Positions 27,232-35,281 of a stretch of 64,000 nucleotides of DNA are shown piece by piece. Source of the DNA: Planctomycetota bacterium (GTDB taxonomy: Bacteria > Planctomycetota > UBA1135 > GCA-002686595); NCBI GenBank assembly GCA_016795245.1, contig JAEUIA010000086.1, positions 62,001 through 126,000 of the forward strand, read 5' to 3'. A program made the translations under genes and the position numbers. The notes under the pieces were generated by a model. That model ran no database searches and was not told where the DNA came from. It saw only the letters and a list, made by a program, of their open reading frames with translations. Position 1 is the stretch's first letter. Every line of letters starts with the position of its first letter.

Positions 27232-27933
27232 TCAATTGCGCTGCTCGTCCAGCGCCTCTCCCGCTTCGCGACTGAACTCGACCATGTGGTGGCGCACGAT
27301 GCGACCGCTGGCGACGAAGATCACGTCTTCTGCGATGTTCGTCGCGTGGTCGGCCAACCGCTCGAGATTGCGCAGGGCCCCGACGAGGTGCATCACGTCG
27401 CCGATGCGGTCGGGGTGCACGCGCATGAACTGGATCGCTTCGCCCAGGAGTTCACGGTACAAGCGATCGGCTTCCACGTCGGACTTCCACACGCGCAAGG
27501 CCAGATCCGCGTCGCGCCGCACGAGCGCATCGAGTCCCTCGCGCACCATGCGTTTCGCGACGGCAGCCATGCGCGATACGTCCGGACGGAACGGGAGCGG
27601 CGGCACCTCTGCCAGCACTTCGGCGCGCTCGGCGATGTTCACCGCCAGGTCGCCCATGCGCTCTAGATCGGAATTGACCTTCATCATGCCGCAGATGAAG
27701 CGCAAGTCGCGTGCGACCGGCTGTCGCGTGGCGAGGACTTCCAAGCACCTCTCCTCGACCTCGTTTTCCAGGTCGTCGACCGCGTCGTCGCCGTCGATCA
27801 CCTGGCGCGCCAACACCGCATTGCGGTCTAGCAGAGCGGACAACGAATTGTCGATGGCCTGCTCCACGAGTCCGCCGATGTGTTGGATCTTCTTCGTGAT
27901 GTCCGTCAAGTCGCCGAGAATCTGCTTGCTCAT
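27232..27933 (-). CDS. phoU: Phosphate signalling regulator PhoU
   Basis: 233 residues, normal PhoU length. Two tandem PhoU helical bundles carry the metal-binding signatures 'DLRFICGMMKVNSDLERMGDLAVNIAERAE' and 'MHLVGALRNLERLADHATNIAEDVIF' (E/D-x3-D in each). PhoU links the Pst phosphate transporter to the PhoR kinase and represses the Pho response when phosphate is ample. It is the third gene of a minus-strand operon phoB-phoR-phoU; no pst genes are in the window. The stop codon abuts the long inverted repeat. Confidence 0.94.
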   Translation of the reverse strand: MSKQILGDLTDITKKIQHIGGLVEQAIDNSLSALLDRNAVLARQVIDGDDAVDDLENEVEERCLEVLATRQPVARDLRFICGMMKVNSDLERMGDLAVNIAERAEVLAEVPPLPFRPDVSRMAAVAKRMVREGLDALVRRDADLALRVWKSDVEADRLYRELLGEAIQFMRVHPDRIGDVMHLVGALRNLERLADHATNIAEDVIFVASGRIVRHHMVEFSREAGEALDEQRN

Positions 27934-27946
27934 GCTTGCTCCGGGG

Positions 27947-29752
27947 TCAGCTCTGAATCGATTCCGCGCCGCGACGACGCAGCGGCAGGATCACAGTGAA
28001 CGTGGAGCCTACACCTTCCTGGCTGGTGACGCTTACCCGGCCGCCGTGTGCGCGCACGATGTGCTTCACGATCGCGAGCCCCAGTCCGGTGCCGCCCATT
28101 TCCCGCGCACGAGATCGATCGACGCGGTAGAAACGTTCGAAGATTCGCGTCAGATCGCCGGCGGGGATGCCGATTCCGGTGTCGCGCACGTGGGCCCTCA
28201 ATTCCTGGTCGACGGTCTCGAACTCGACACTGACGCTACCGCCGCGCGGTGTGTACTTGAGCGCGTTCTCGAGCAAGTTCGTGAACAACTGCTCCAGACG
28301 TTGTGAGTTGCCGTCCACGATCAGGGGGATGGCCGGTGACGGAGGCATCACCAGGCTCACGCCCTTGGCCTCCGCCTCGCCGATCAGAGCTGAAGCCGCG
28401 GATCGCAACGGGGCGTCGAGGCGCACGGGCTCCAGCGGCAAACGGTCGCCCTCCGATTCGATGGCCGACAGGTCGAGCAGGTCCGACACGATCGCGTTGA
28501 GACGTGCGGCATTGCGGCCGGCGATCTCGAGGAATTTGTCGCGTGTCGCGGGCTCGCTCTCGTCGCTGAGTGTTTCGAGTGCACCGATCACGGCCGCCAG
28601 GGGTGTCCTCAATTCGTGGCTCACGTTGGCTACGAAATCGATGCGCACCTGTTCGAGCCTGCGTATGGCGGTGACGTCGGCGAGGAGAGCGACAGCTCCC
28701 AAAGGCCCTGGCGTAGCGGGTGCTTGACCCGGCGTGATCGGTGCCACGGAGAGCCCCAGCGTGCGGCCGTCTTGTCGCGGCGAGGGAGCATCGCCGTGGT
28801 GCGGAGTCGCGTGCGTCAGCGCGCCGCGCAAGGACGACTCGAGGTCCGGAAAGCGCAGTGTCTCCCACAGCAGCGACCCCGGTTTCAGCGGAGCCGGCAG
28901 ACCTAGAATGCGCGCCGCTGACTGATTCATGAGCAGGACTCGCTCGTTGCGATCGACCGCGACGACACCTTCGGCCATCGAAGCCAGAATGGTCTCGACC
29001 TCGACTCGCGCGCGTCGCTGGTCTTCGAGTCGCGTGCGCAACTCGAGCGACATGGCATTGAGAGCGTCGCCCAACCGACGCACTTCCAGCGGCCCGTCCG
29101 CGCGAACTTGCACGCTCAGATTGCCGGCGGACAACTCCGCCGCGTCGCCCTCGATGTCCTTCAGTGGGAGCGCCAACCAGCGGGCGACAAGGGCGGCCGA
29201 GAGCAGCCCGAACAGCAGCAGGCCCAGCCCGAACCAACCGATTCCGTGGCGCAGGGAAGAGACCATCATGTCGACCTGGTCGGACTCGGTCGCTGCGCGC
29301 AACGTTCCGAGGTTCTTGCCCTTGTCCGTCAGGGCGCGAGTCGTGTACGCCGTCGACTTCCCTGTCGTAGCGCTCTTGCGTCGAGCTTCGCCGCTGCCGG
29401 TTTGTCGCGCAGCGACCACTTCGGGCCGCTCGCCGTGATTGGACAGCGCGCCTTGAGCCTCATTATCGGCCATGACCGTTCCGTCGGCACGAATGAGCGT
29501 CAGCCGCAGTCCGTGCAGCGCACCCAGCACTTGCAGACAGTCGTTGAACGACTGTGAATCGCCGCGGCCACGCAGCATGTCCAAGGCTGACGGCGCAAGC
29601 AGGTCGCACGCGATCTTGCGGCGCTCGGCTGCGTCGTCCTCGACGATGCTGCGCAGTTTGATTTCCCCGGTCACTGCGGCGACCGCCAGCGCCACGCACA
29701 TGAGGCCGGCGAGCGTCAGGAAGATCCGTGCGAAGAACGTGTCGGCGCGCAA
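27947..29752 (-). CDS. phoR: PhoR-type sensor histidine kinase
   Basis: 601 residues. TM1 is about residues 8-28, the extracytoplasmic sensor 30-168, TM2 about 170-190; a HAMP domain (190-245) and a PAS domain (250-365) follow. HisKA carries 'VSHELRTPLAAVIG' with phospho-acceptor His379, and the ATPase domain has the N box 'LLENALKY', 'DTGIGIPAGD' and 'GTGLGLAIVKHI'. Start TTG 29752 begins 6 nt after the stop of the response-regulator gene; TAGAAT (29766-29761) overlaps that stop and may only be coincidental. Paired with PhoB-like and PhoU genes, it probably senses phosphate status. Confidence 0.9.
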   Translation of the reverse strand: MRADTFFARIFLTLAGLMCVALAVAAVTGEIKLRSIVEDDAAERRKIACDLLAPSALDMLRGRGDSQSFNDCLQVLGALHGLRLTLIRADGTVMADNEAQGALSNHGERPEVVAARQTGSGEARRKSATTGKSTAYTTRALTDKGKNLGTLRAATESDQVDMMVSSLRHGIGWFGLGLLLFGLLSAALVARWLALPLKDIEGDAAELSAGNLSVQVRADGPLEVRRLGDALNAMSLELRTRLEDQRRARVEVETILASMAEGVVAVDRNERVLLMNQSAARILGLPAPLKPGSLLWETLRFPDLESSLRGALTHATPHHGDAPSPRQDGRTLGLSVAPITPGQAPATPGPLGAVALLADVTAIRRLEQVRIDFVANVSHELRTPLAAVIGALETLSDESEPATRDKFLEIAGRNAARLNAIVSDLLDLSAIESEGDRLPLEPVRLDAPLRSAASALIGEAEAKGVSLVMPPSPAIPLIVDGNSQRLEQLFTNLLENALKYTPRGGSVSVEFETVDQELRAHVRDTGIGIPAGDLTRIFERFYRVDRSRAREMGGTGLGLAIVKHIVRAHGGRVSVTSQEGVGSTFTVILPLRRRGAESIQS

Positions 29753-29758
29753 GCGACT

Positions 29759-30466
29759 TTATTCTACCGGGAGGGGCGCCTCGGCGAACTTGTAGCCCAG
29801 TCCACGTATCGTCAGGATGTGCTCTCCGTGCCGACCGAGTTTCTTGCGCAAGGTCGCCACGTGGACATCGACATTGCGATCGATGACGACGGCCTCCTGA
29901 CCCAGGACGGCATTCAACAGGTCGTTGCGCGTAAACGCGCGTCCCTTGTTCGCAACCAGGTGGCGCAGCAGTTTGAACTCGGTGACGGTCAGGCGGACTT
30001 CTGCATCTTTGATCGTCACCTCGTGCTTGACGGAATCGATGACCATGTCACCGAAGCGCAGCACTCTCTGACCTTGATCGCCGGTGCGCAGCTCGTGGGC
30101 ACGCAAGCGCGCGCCAACGCGCGCGATCAGCTCCTTCATGCCGAACGGCTTGCGCACGTAATCGTCGGCGCCCTGCGCCAGGCCGATGACCGCATCGGAT
30201 TCTTCGCCTTTTGCGGTCAGCATCACGATCGGGATTTGGGCGGTGCGCGCATCCGCACGCAAGCGGCGACAGACTTCCAATCCACCTATGCCGGGCAACA
30301 TCAAGTCCAGGATCACGAGGTCGGGGATCCGCTGTTGTGCTTCGGCCAATCCGGCTTCGCCGTTCCTGGCGATGACGACTTCGTAGTGTTCTTTGGTGAG
30401 GTGGTGTCGAACGAGTTCAACCAGATCGGGCTCGTCGTCGACGAGGAGTATGCGGGCTTTCTTCAT
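29759..30466 (-). CDS. phoB: PhoB-type response regulator
   Basis: 235 residues. The receiver domain has the acidic pocket DDE (10-12), phospho-acceptor Asp54 ('VILDLMLPG') and Lys in 'MLTAKGEE'. The C-terminal OmpR/PhoB winged helix (about 138-230) shows 'VRLTVTEFKLLRHLVANKGRAFTRNDLLNAV' and 'TIRGLGYKFAE'. It is the first gene of the minus-strand phoB-phoR-phoU operon. A TAGCAT hexamer (30482-30477) lies 10 nt before the ATG, so the transcript may be nearly leaderless; it would start in the 26-bp gap after the kinase/acyltransferase fusion gene. Confidence 0.92.
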   Translation of the reverse strand: MKKARILLVDDEPDLVELVRHHLTKEHYEVVIARNGEAGLAEAQQRIPDLVILDLMLPGIGGLEVCRRLRADARTAQIPIVMLTAKGEESDAVIGLAQGADDYVRKPFGMKELIARVGARLRAHELRTGDQGQRVLRFGDMVIDSVKHEVTIKDAEVRLTVTEFKLLRHLVANKGRAFTRNDLLNAVLGQEAVVIDRNVDVHVATLRKKLGRHGEHILTIRGLGYKFAEAPLPVE

Positions 30467-30476
30467 CAGTGAGCGA

Positions 30477-30482
30477 TGCTAG
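30477..30482 (-). promoter_or_regulatory. Putative -10 hexamer TAGCAT, near-leaderless
   Basis: On the minus strand TAGCAT ends 10 nt before the phoB-type ATG at 30466. No Shine-Dalgarno is present in the 26-bp gap. A start site 6-8 nt downstream would leave 2-5 nt of leader. Confidence 0.4.
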
Positions 30483-30492
30483 TGGGCCCCGA

Positions 30493-32892
30493 TCAGCAGC
30501 TTGACAACCCTTCATCAGCCGAATGTAAAGACTTCGAGGCACCCAGGGGCGGACTCTGTGGGAAATGATGTGGACCCATCAGGTCTAGTGCGCGCGGTTG
30601 TGAGATATCGACCTCCAGAGGTTGCGTCCGCCAACGTGGCTGATGCCAGGCCCATTGCTCCGGATCGGCGCGAATCCAATCCTCGAACGTACGGTTGAGG
30701 CGCGCGCAGAGATCCAAAGTGCGCTCGCGCGGAGCGAGCGTCGGATCTAGATCCAAGGGTCGGTCGAAGATCAAGCGGTAGCGTCGCCGACGCGCGTCGA
30801 AGACGCACCGGGCCGGCAAGAGCGGGCGCCGGGCGGCGCGCGACAGAGCCGCCGGGGCGGTCAACGTGAGTGCGGGTCGGCCGAAAAACGGCACGAAAAC
30901 CCCTGTCAGACGGCGCACTTCCAAGTCCGCCAGCAACCCGACGACGGATCCTTCCTCCAGCGCGCGCAAGATCGTACGAGGATGCGCCGACTGCGGGATG
31001 TTCTGCACACCGTAGTGCGAACGCATGCGCTCAAACCAGGCCGCCGTGCTGTCGTTCGGGCGTCTGTAGCCGACGACCGCTCCGGCGTGACCCGCGCGGC
31101 GCAGGCGTGCAGCCAGCAATTCCCAGTTGCCGATGTGGGCACTGACGACGATGGCTCCCCTGCGATGCTGCAGTTCGCGCTCGAGAATCGCCACGGACGG
31201 ATCGAGTTCGACCAGATCGTCGATCCAGCTCGCACTCGAAGAGACACCACCCTGGGGTGGTGCCGCGCGCGCCAGGCGCAACCACTCGGCGAAGATGCGC
31301 GCAGAATGCAGTCGCACACCGCGCGCGATCGCGTCCAGCTCTTGAGTTGTCCGCTCACCGCCCAGCGCCAGCTCCAGGTTCGCACGCGTCGTGCGCTCGT
31401 AGCGCGTCAGTCGCGCGAGCGGGGAGAGTCCCGCAAGCGTCGCACGCACGACAGCCGTCGGTAACGCGCCGGCCACGCGCGTCGCTCCCGAGAGCACGGC
31501 TGCGCGCGTACGTCGACGCAACGGCTCGCGCCGTGGCTGTGCGCCGCGCAGCCATCGTTCGCGCCAGGTGCGCAGTTCGGGAGGCGCGACCTCGAGTTCG
31601 CTCAAGAACGCGATCACGAACGCGGCGCGCTCGCGCGCGGAACAACTGCGCCCCAGCGCGTGCGCCATGGCCGTCGTGCGTGTCTCGGCCCGTGTCCCTT
31701 TAGCGACGACCGCAGTCGGCAGCACGCAGGCCTGCCCAGCTGCGTCGAACGCCACACTCGATTCCAGGCGCGAGGTGAGCGCGAGACCGCGATCCGTCAG
31801 CCGACCCAGCAGCGCTCCCAAGCTGCGCGCCGCGATCGATCGCGAGCGTGGATCGCGCATGATCTCACTCGTCGACCGGCTGAATCCACAGTCCGCGAAC
31901 ACGGCTCGCGGGTTCGGGTGCGTGCGCAGCACCAGCGGTTCCGGACTCGGGATTCCGTGTTCGACGAGGCGCGCGGCCGTGCGCCACGATTCCAGCACCC
32001 GTGCCTCTGTGCCTGAGACCGCCGGCGCACGCTCGTCGTCCTGAGTCTGCCAGGCCGTGGCCTCGTCGACGGCGCGCGCGCGCACGCCGCGCTCGTCCCC
32101 GCGGATGATGAGTTCCGCAACACTCGATGTCCGCAACCAACGCGCGCTCGAGCGCAGCACGACGGCCAGTCGCCGCCTGCGCGCGGCTCGATCCCAGGCT
32201 GCGAGCTCTGCTCGCGTGGGCGTCGAGCGGCCCGCCGCGTGGGCAGAAGCGATTGCCAGTGCGAGTCGCCACGCGAGTGTCGTGTGCTCGCGCAGATCGG
32301 CGAGCATCGTCACGCAATTGCGCGCGTGCAGTCGCTCCGACAACGGGCGATCGCGCACCGTCACGCGTGCGACGTCGACGAGCCACACGGCGCCGCGCAA
32401 GTCGACGAGCACATTGCCCGAGTGCAGATCGCCGTGCGTGACACCGTGGCGGCGGGCCAGCGCGAGGAGGCGCCCGAGCTCACGCGCGATCCGGCGTCGG
32501 TCGGCCGGCCAGGGTGCCCGGCCGCGCACGATGTCGGCGAGGGACACGGCGCCGTCGATCCAGCGGAGCGAGAGTTCGACGCCCTTGTCGTCTACGGTGA
32601 TCGCGAGCGGCTCTGGCACAGGAAATCCGAGCGCGGCCAGACGCAACAAGGCGTCTCGTTCGCGCACGGCCCGACGTCGCGCCCGCGCACGGAAGAGTTG
32701 CTGCGCGAGGCCGAATCCGACCCCGCGCTCGCCCTCGATCCGGCCCGCGTCCGCAACCTCGAAGCGCTTGATCGCACGCCGCTGCGACGCCTGTGGCTCA
32801 CCCGCCCCCCGCGAGGCTTCTGTGACGACCTCCAGCCACAGAGTACGCTTGGCGCCGCGCTTCACGAGGACACGCTGTTGCTCATCGACCAC
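30493..32892 (-). CDS. Fusion: LPS-core/Kdo kinase-like + degenerate kinase + LpxL-type lipid A acyltransferase
   Basis: 799 residues. Residues ~1-220 form a WaaP/KdkA-type kinase with an intact catalytic loop 'HGVTHGDLHSGN' (H153, D155, N160) and metal-binding 'LVDVA' (D173). Residues ~240-440 look like a second kinase of the same kind ('VLESWRTAARLVEHGIPSPEPL'), but where the HxD loop should be it reads 'DRGLALTSRLESSVAFD', so it is degenerate. Residues ~465-760 are a lysophospholipid/lipid A acyltransferase with the HX4E motif HIGNWE (586-591). The product probably phosphorylates and acylates LPS precursors at the inner membrane. The GTG start lies 6 nt downstream of TACAAT. Divergent from lptF-type genes. 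Confidence 0.8.
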   Translation of the reverse strand: MVDEQQRVLVKRGAKRTLWLEVVTEASRGAGEPQASQRRAIKRFEVADAGRIEGERGVGFGLAQQLFRARARRRAVRERDALLRLAALGFPVPEPLAITVDDKGVELSLRWIDGAVSLADIVRGRAPWPADRRRIARELGRLLALARRHGVTHGDLHSGNVLVDLRGAVWLVDVARVTVRDRPLSERLHARNCVTMLADLREHTTLAWRLALAIASAHAAGRSTPTRAELAAWDRAARRRRLAVVLRSSARWLRTSSVAELIIRGDERGVRARAVDEATAWQTQDDERAPAVSGTEARVLESWRTAARLVEHGIPSPEPLVLRTHPNPRAVFADCGFSRSTSEIMRDPRSRSIAARSLGALLGRLTDRGLALTSRLESSVAFDAAGQACVLPTAVVAKGTRAETRTTAMAHALGRSCSARERAAFVIAFLSELEVAPPELRTWRERWLRGAQPRREPLRRRTRAAVLSGATRVAGALPTAVVRATLAGLSPLARLTRYERTTRANLELALGGERTTQELDAIARGVRLHSARIFAEWLRLARAAPPQGGVSSSASWIDDLVELDPSVAILERELQHRRGAIVVSAHIGNWELLAARLRRAGHAGAVVGYRRPNDSTAAWFERMRSHYGVQNIPQSAHPRTILRALEEGSVVGLLADLEVRRLTGVFVPFFGRPALTLTAPAALSRAARRPLLPARCVFDARRRRYRLIFDRPLDLDPTLAPRERTLDLCARLNRTFEDWIRADPEQWAWHQPRWRTQPLEVDISQPRALDLMGPHHFPQSPPLGASKSLHSADEGLSSC

Positions 32893-32898
32893 GCGACG

Positions 32899-32904
32899 AT
32901 TGTA
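32899..32904 (-). promoter_or_regulatory. Putative -10 hexamer TACAAT, leaderless
   Basis: TACAAT on the minus strand ends 6 nt upstream of the GTG at 32892, the distance at which a transcript would start on the start codon itself. It lies in the 53-bp divergent gap to the LptF-type gene. No Shine-Dalgarno is present. Confidence 0.45.
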
Positions 32905-32945
32905 CTGCGCGCCCTCCGCCGCCCCGCATCACGTTCACTGCCGCT

Positions 32946-34010
32946 TTGAAGCTCTACGCCTACATCTTCTGGGAACTCCTCATGGGGTTCGCCTTCACGC
33001 TGGGCGGCATCCTCGTTCTGGCCTTGCCGGCGATCACCGCGTCCGCCGTCCACAAGCTGGCGGGCGTGGAGATCATGCTCGTGATCATGTTCATCCCGAT
33101 GGTCGTCGCGGGATTGATTCCGTACGTCCTGCCGCTCGCCTTCCTGCTGGCGGTCGTGCACGTCTACGGGCGGCTCGTGGCCGACAACGAATGGACCGCG
33201 CTGCGCATGTCGGGTCGCAATCCGCTCACGATGCTGCTCCCCGGCGCGGTGCTCGCGAGTGTACTGGGCCTCACGACGTGGTGGCTCTTGAGCGAGCTCC
33301 TGCCCGAGATTCGCTACAAGCAGTCCACCTACATCACTTCGGCGATGGCCGAGGCCGCACGCCACATCAGCCCGGGACGGACTGAAGTCAAGATCAAGGA
33401 CTTCTACGTGTCGGCGGTCAGGCGCGAAGGCGACGACTTCGTGGACGCCTTCGTCTACATCCCGCCGATGAAGGCAGGGGACGTGGCCAAGACGTTGCGC
33501 GCCGATCGCGTGCGTTTCACGGCTGATGCCGACAACATCTACGCGCAGTTCATCCGCGCGCGGACGGTGGTCGGCGATCAGGACGTGCGCATCGGCGAGC
33601 CGGTTGTCCGTATCGACCTGGCCGCGATGCGGCGTCAGGCGGCGCAGCGTGACAGGCCCAGGTACCTCACGTCCAACGCCTTGGCCGCGCAACTCGCGGC
33701 GGGCGAGGTCGAGCCCAAGAAGATCGACACGTACCGCTACGAGATCCACTATCGCCTCGCCTTGGCTGCGACTTGTCTCATGTTCCTGCTCTTGGGCGCG
33801 CCGACTGCGCTCATGTTCCGGCGCGGAACGCAGCTCTTGCCGCTCGCGATCGCAGTGGGGTATGCGCTCGTTTACTACGTCTTGTCGATGCGCCTCGGGA
33901 TGATCCTCTCGCAGGCACGCATCATCCCACCTGAACCGGCGGCGTGGGCGGTCGTCCTGGTCGGGCTGGTCGCAGGCGTGTTGCTCACGCGGAAGGCGTT
34001 GCGCGAGTGA
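32946..34010 (+). CDS. LptF/LptG family LPS export permease (first)
   Basis: 354 residues from TTG 32946. It has the YjgP/YjgQ layout: three N-terminal helices ('YIFWELLMGFAFTLGGILVLALP', 'MLVIMFIPMVVAGLIPYVLPLAFLLAVV', 'AVLASVLGLTTWWLLSE'), a ~140-residue extracytoplasmic jellyroll and three C-terminal helices. LptF and LptG form the inner-membrane part of the LptB2FG exporter that moves LPS to the outer membrane. The next gene overlaps by one base and is its homologue; the ATPase LptB is not in the window. Which is F and which G is not clear. Confidence 0.88.
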   Translation: MKLYAYIFWELLMGFAFTLGGILVLALPAITASAVHKLAGVEIMLVIMFIPMVVAGLIPYVLPLAFLLAVVHVYGRLVADNEWTALRMSGRNPLTMLLPGAVLASVLGLTTWWLLSELLPEIRYKQSTYITSAMAEAARHISPGRTEVKIKDFYVSAVRREGDDFVDAFVYIPPMKAGDVAKTLRADRVRFTADADNIYAQFIRARTVVGDQDVRIGEPVVRIDLAAMRRQAAQRDRPRYLTSNALAAQLAAGEVEPKKIDTYRYEIHYRLALAATCLMFLLLGAPTALMFRRGTQLLPLAIAVGYALVYYVLSMRLGMILSQARIIPPEPAAWAVVLVGLVAGVLLTRKALRE

Positions 34011-35116
34011 TGCGACGTTCACTCAAACTCGGTGGTCGACTCGATCGCTACGTCGGTTCGCTGTTCATGTCGTCGTATGCGACCGCGCTGTTCATGGTCG
34101 TGGGGCTCTTCCTGGTGCTCGACCTGGCCGCCAAGATCGACGAGTACATCGAGCCGATGAAGGACGGGACGGCGACGCCTTCGGTCCTCATCGTGCGCTA
34201 TTACCTGCTCCACATTCCGTTTCTGTTTCTGCAAGTCGCTCCCTTCGTGACGCTCGTCGCGAGCATGTTCTCCGTGGCGAAGCTCCTGAAGCACCAGGAG
34301 ACGATCGCAGCGCTGGCCGCGGGCGTGAGCGCGCATCGTTTGTTGCTGCCTGTACTGGTACTCGCGTGCCTGGCGGGAGGCGCCATGTTCGCACTGCGCG
34401 AAGGCCTGTCTTTCAGGCTGGCCAACAAGCGTGACGCCCTGCGTTTCGTGCTGGAGGAGAAGAACTACGATCAGGTCTACCGCAATCTGTTCATGCGCGA
34501 TCTGTCGGGCAGCGTCGTGCAGCTGCAGGAATTCCGACCGTCCACGGGCGAACCGGCATTCGCGGAAATCCGCGGATTGCGTGCCGTGCTGGCGACGAAT
34601 CGCGAGTGGGTGACGATCGAAGCCGACCGCGCCGTCTATGTGCAGCGTGGCACGGGCACAGGTTGGCGTCTCGAGAACGGGCGGCGGTCGGACAGCTTGG
34701 GCACACGTCCGATCGAGATGCTCGACGGGTTCGAGTTCACGCCGGCTCTGGCGTTGACGGTCGCACGCGCACACGATTCGCAACTCGATCTCAGCTACTC
34801 GGAGACGCGGGCCATGACGCGCCGCGATCCGGACAACGTCGTCTACCAGACGCTCTTGCATTACCACGTGACCTTCCCGCTCGCGAATCTGGTCCTCGTG
34901 CTCGTGGGGGTTCCGCTCCTGATGCGCAACGAACGCCGTCGCGCGGGCGCTGGGCTCGCGGCGGGCTCGGCCCTGTGCATCTGTTTCTTCGCTTCGGATC
35001 TCGTGTTCCGCAACTTGGGATTGCAGGCCTCGCTGGACCCGCGGATGGCCGCCTGGCTGCCGGTGCTCTTGTTCGGCAGCCTGGGGATAGTCCTGTTCGA
35101 GTCGATGAGGACCTGA
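34010..35116 (+). CDS. LptF/LptG family LPS export permease (second)
   Basis: 368 residues. It has the same topology as the preceding gene: N-terminal helices ('SYATALFMVVGLFLVLDLAAKI', 'YLLHIPFLFLQVAPFVTLVASMFSVAKL'), the motif 'LKHQETIAALAAGVSAHRLLLP', a jellyroll domain and C-terminal helices ('LLHYHVTFPLANLVLVLVGVPLLM'). It completes the LptFG pair. ATG 34010 overlaps the previous TGA by one base; a GTG at 34007 is the alternative. The nearby LPS kinase/acyltransferase and heptosyltransferase genes support LPS synthesis and export as the theme of this region. Confidence 0.88.
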   Translation: MRRSLKLGGRLDRYVGSLFMSSYATALFMVVGLFLVLDLAAKIDEYIEPMKDGTATPSVLIVRYYLLHIPFLFLQVAPFVTLVASMFSVAKLLKHQETIAALAAGVSAHRLLLPVLVLACLAGGAMFALREGLSFRLANKRDALRFVLEEKNYDQVYRNLFMRDLSGSVVQLQEFRPSTGEPAFAEIRGLRAVLATNREWVTIEADRAVYVQRGTGTGWRLENGRRSDSLGTRPIEMLDGFEFTPALALTVARAHDSQLDLSYSETRAMTRRDPDNVVYQTLLHYHVTFPLANLVLVLVGVPLLMRNERRRAGAGLAAGSALCICFFASDLVFRNLGLQASLDPRMAAWLPVLLFGSLGIVLFESMRT

Positions 35117-35281
35117 CCACGGTTTGAGGACACTCGGAACTGTGTTCCGCCCAAGCCGACCGAATTCCTTTTGTTCGGCACGCCGAGAGAGGGAAAACTG
35201 ACCTCGGCGGCCAGCCCGGGAAGGAATCCGGCCTTCAGGCGTCCAGCCTGAGCCGCTCATCGCCACCGCAGGAAGTCCGAC
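35117..35281. other. 165-bp intergenic region with short hairpins
   Basis: This gap separates the LptFG genes from the TPR lipoprotein gene. It contains a 6-bp hairpin CGGAAC-TGT-GTTCCG (35135-35149), a 5-bp hairpin CCGAA/TTCGG (35160-35178) and CAGGC/GCCTG (35236-35250). None has a good T-run. They could end the lptFG transcript or shape the leader of the next gene, which begins after AGGAAGTCCGAC. No small ORF or known riboswitch is recognised. Confidence 0.35.

Noticed and set aside
29761-29766. TAGAAT before the PhoR-type kinase as a promoter
   Set aside because: It is formed by the last codon and stop of the response-regulator gene and lies inside an operon, so it is more likely coincidence.
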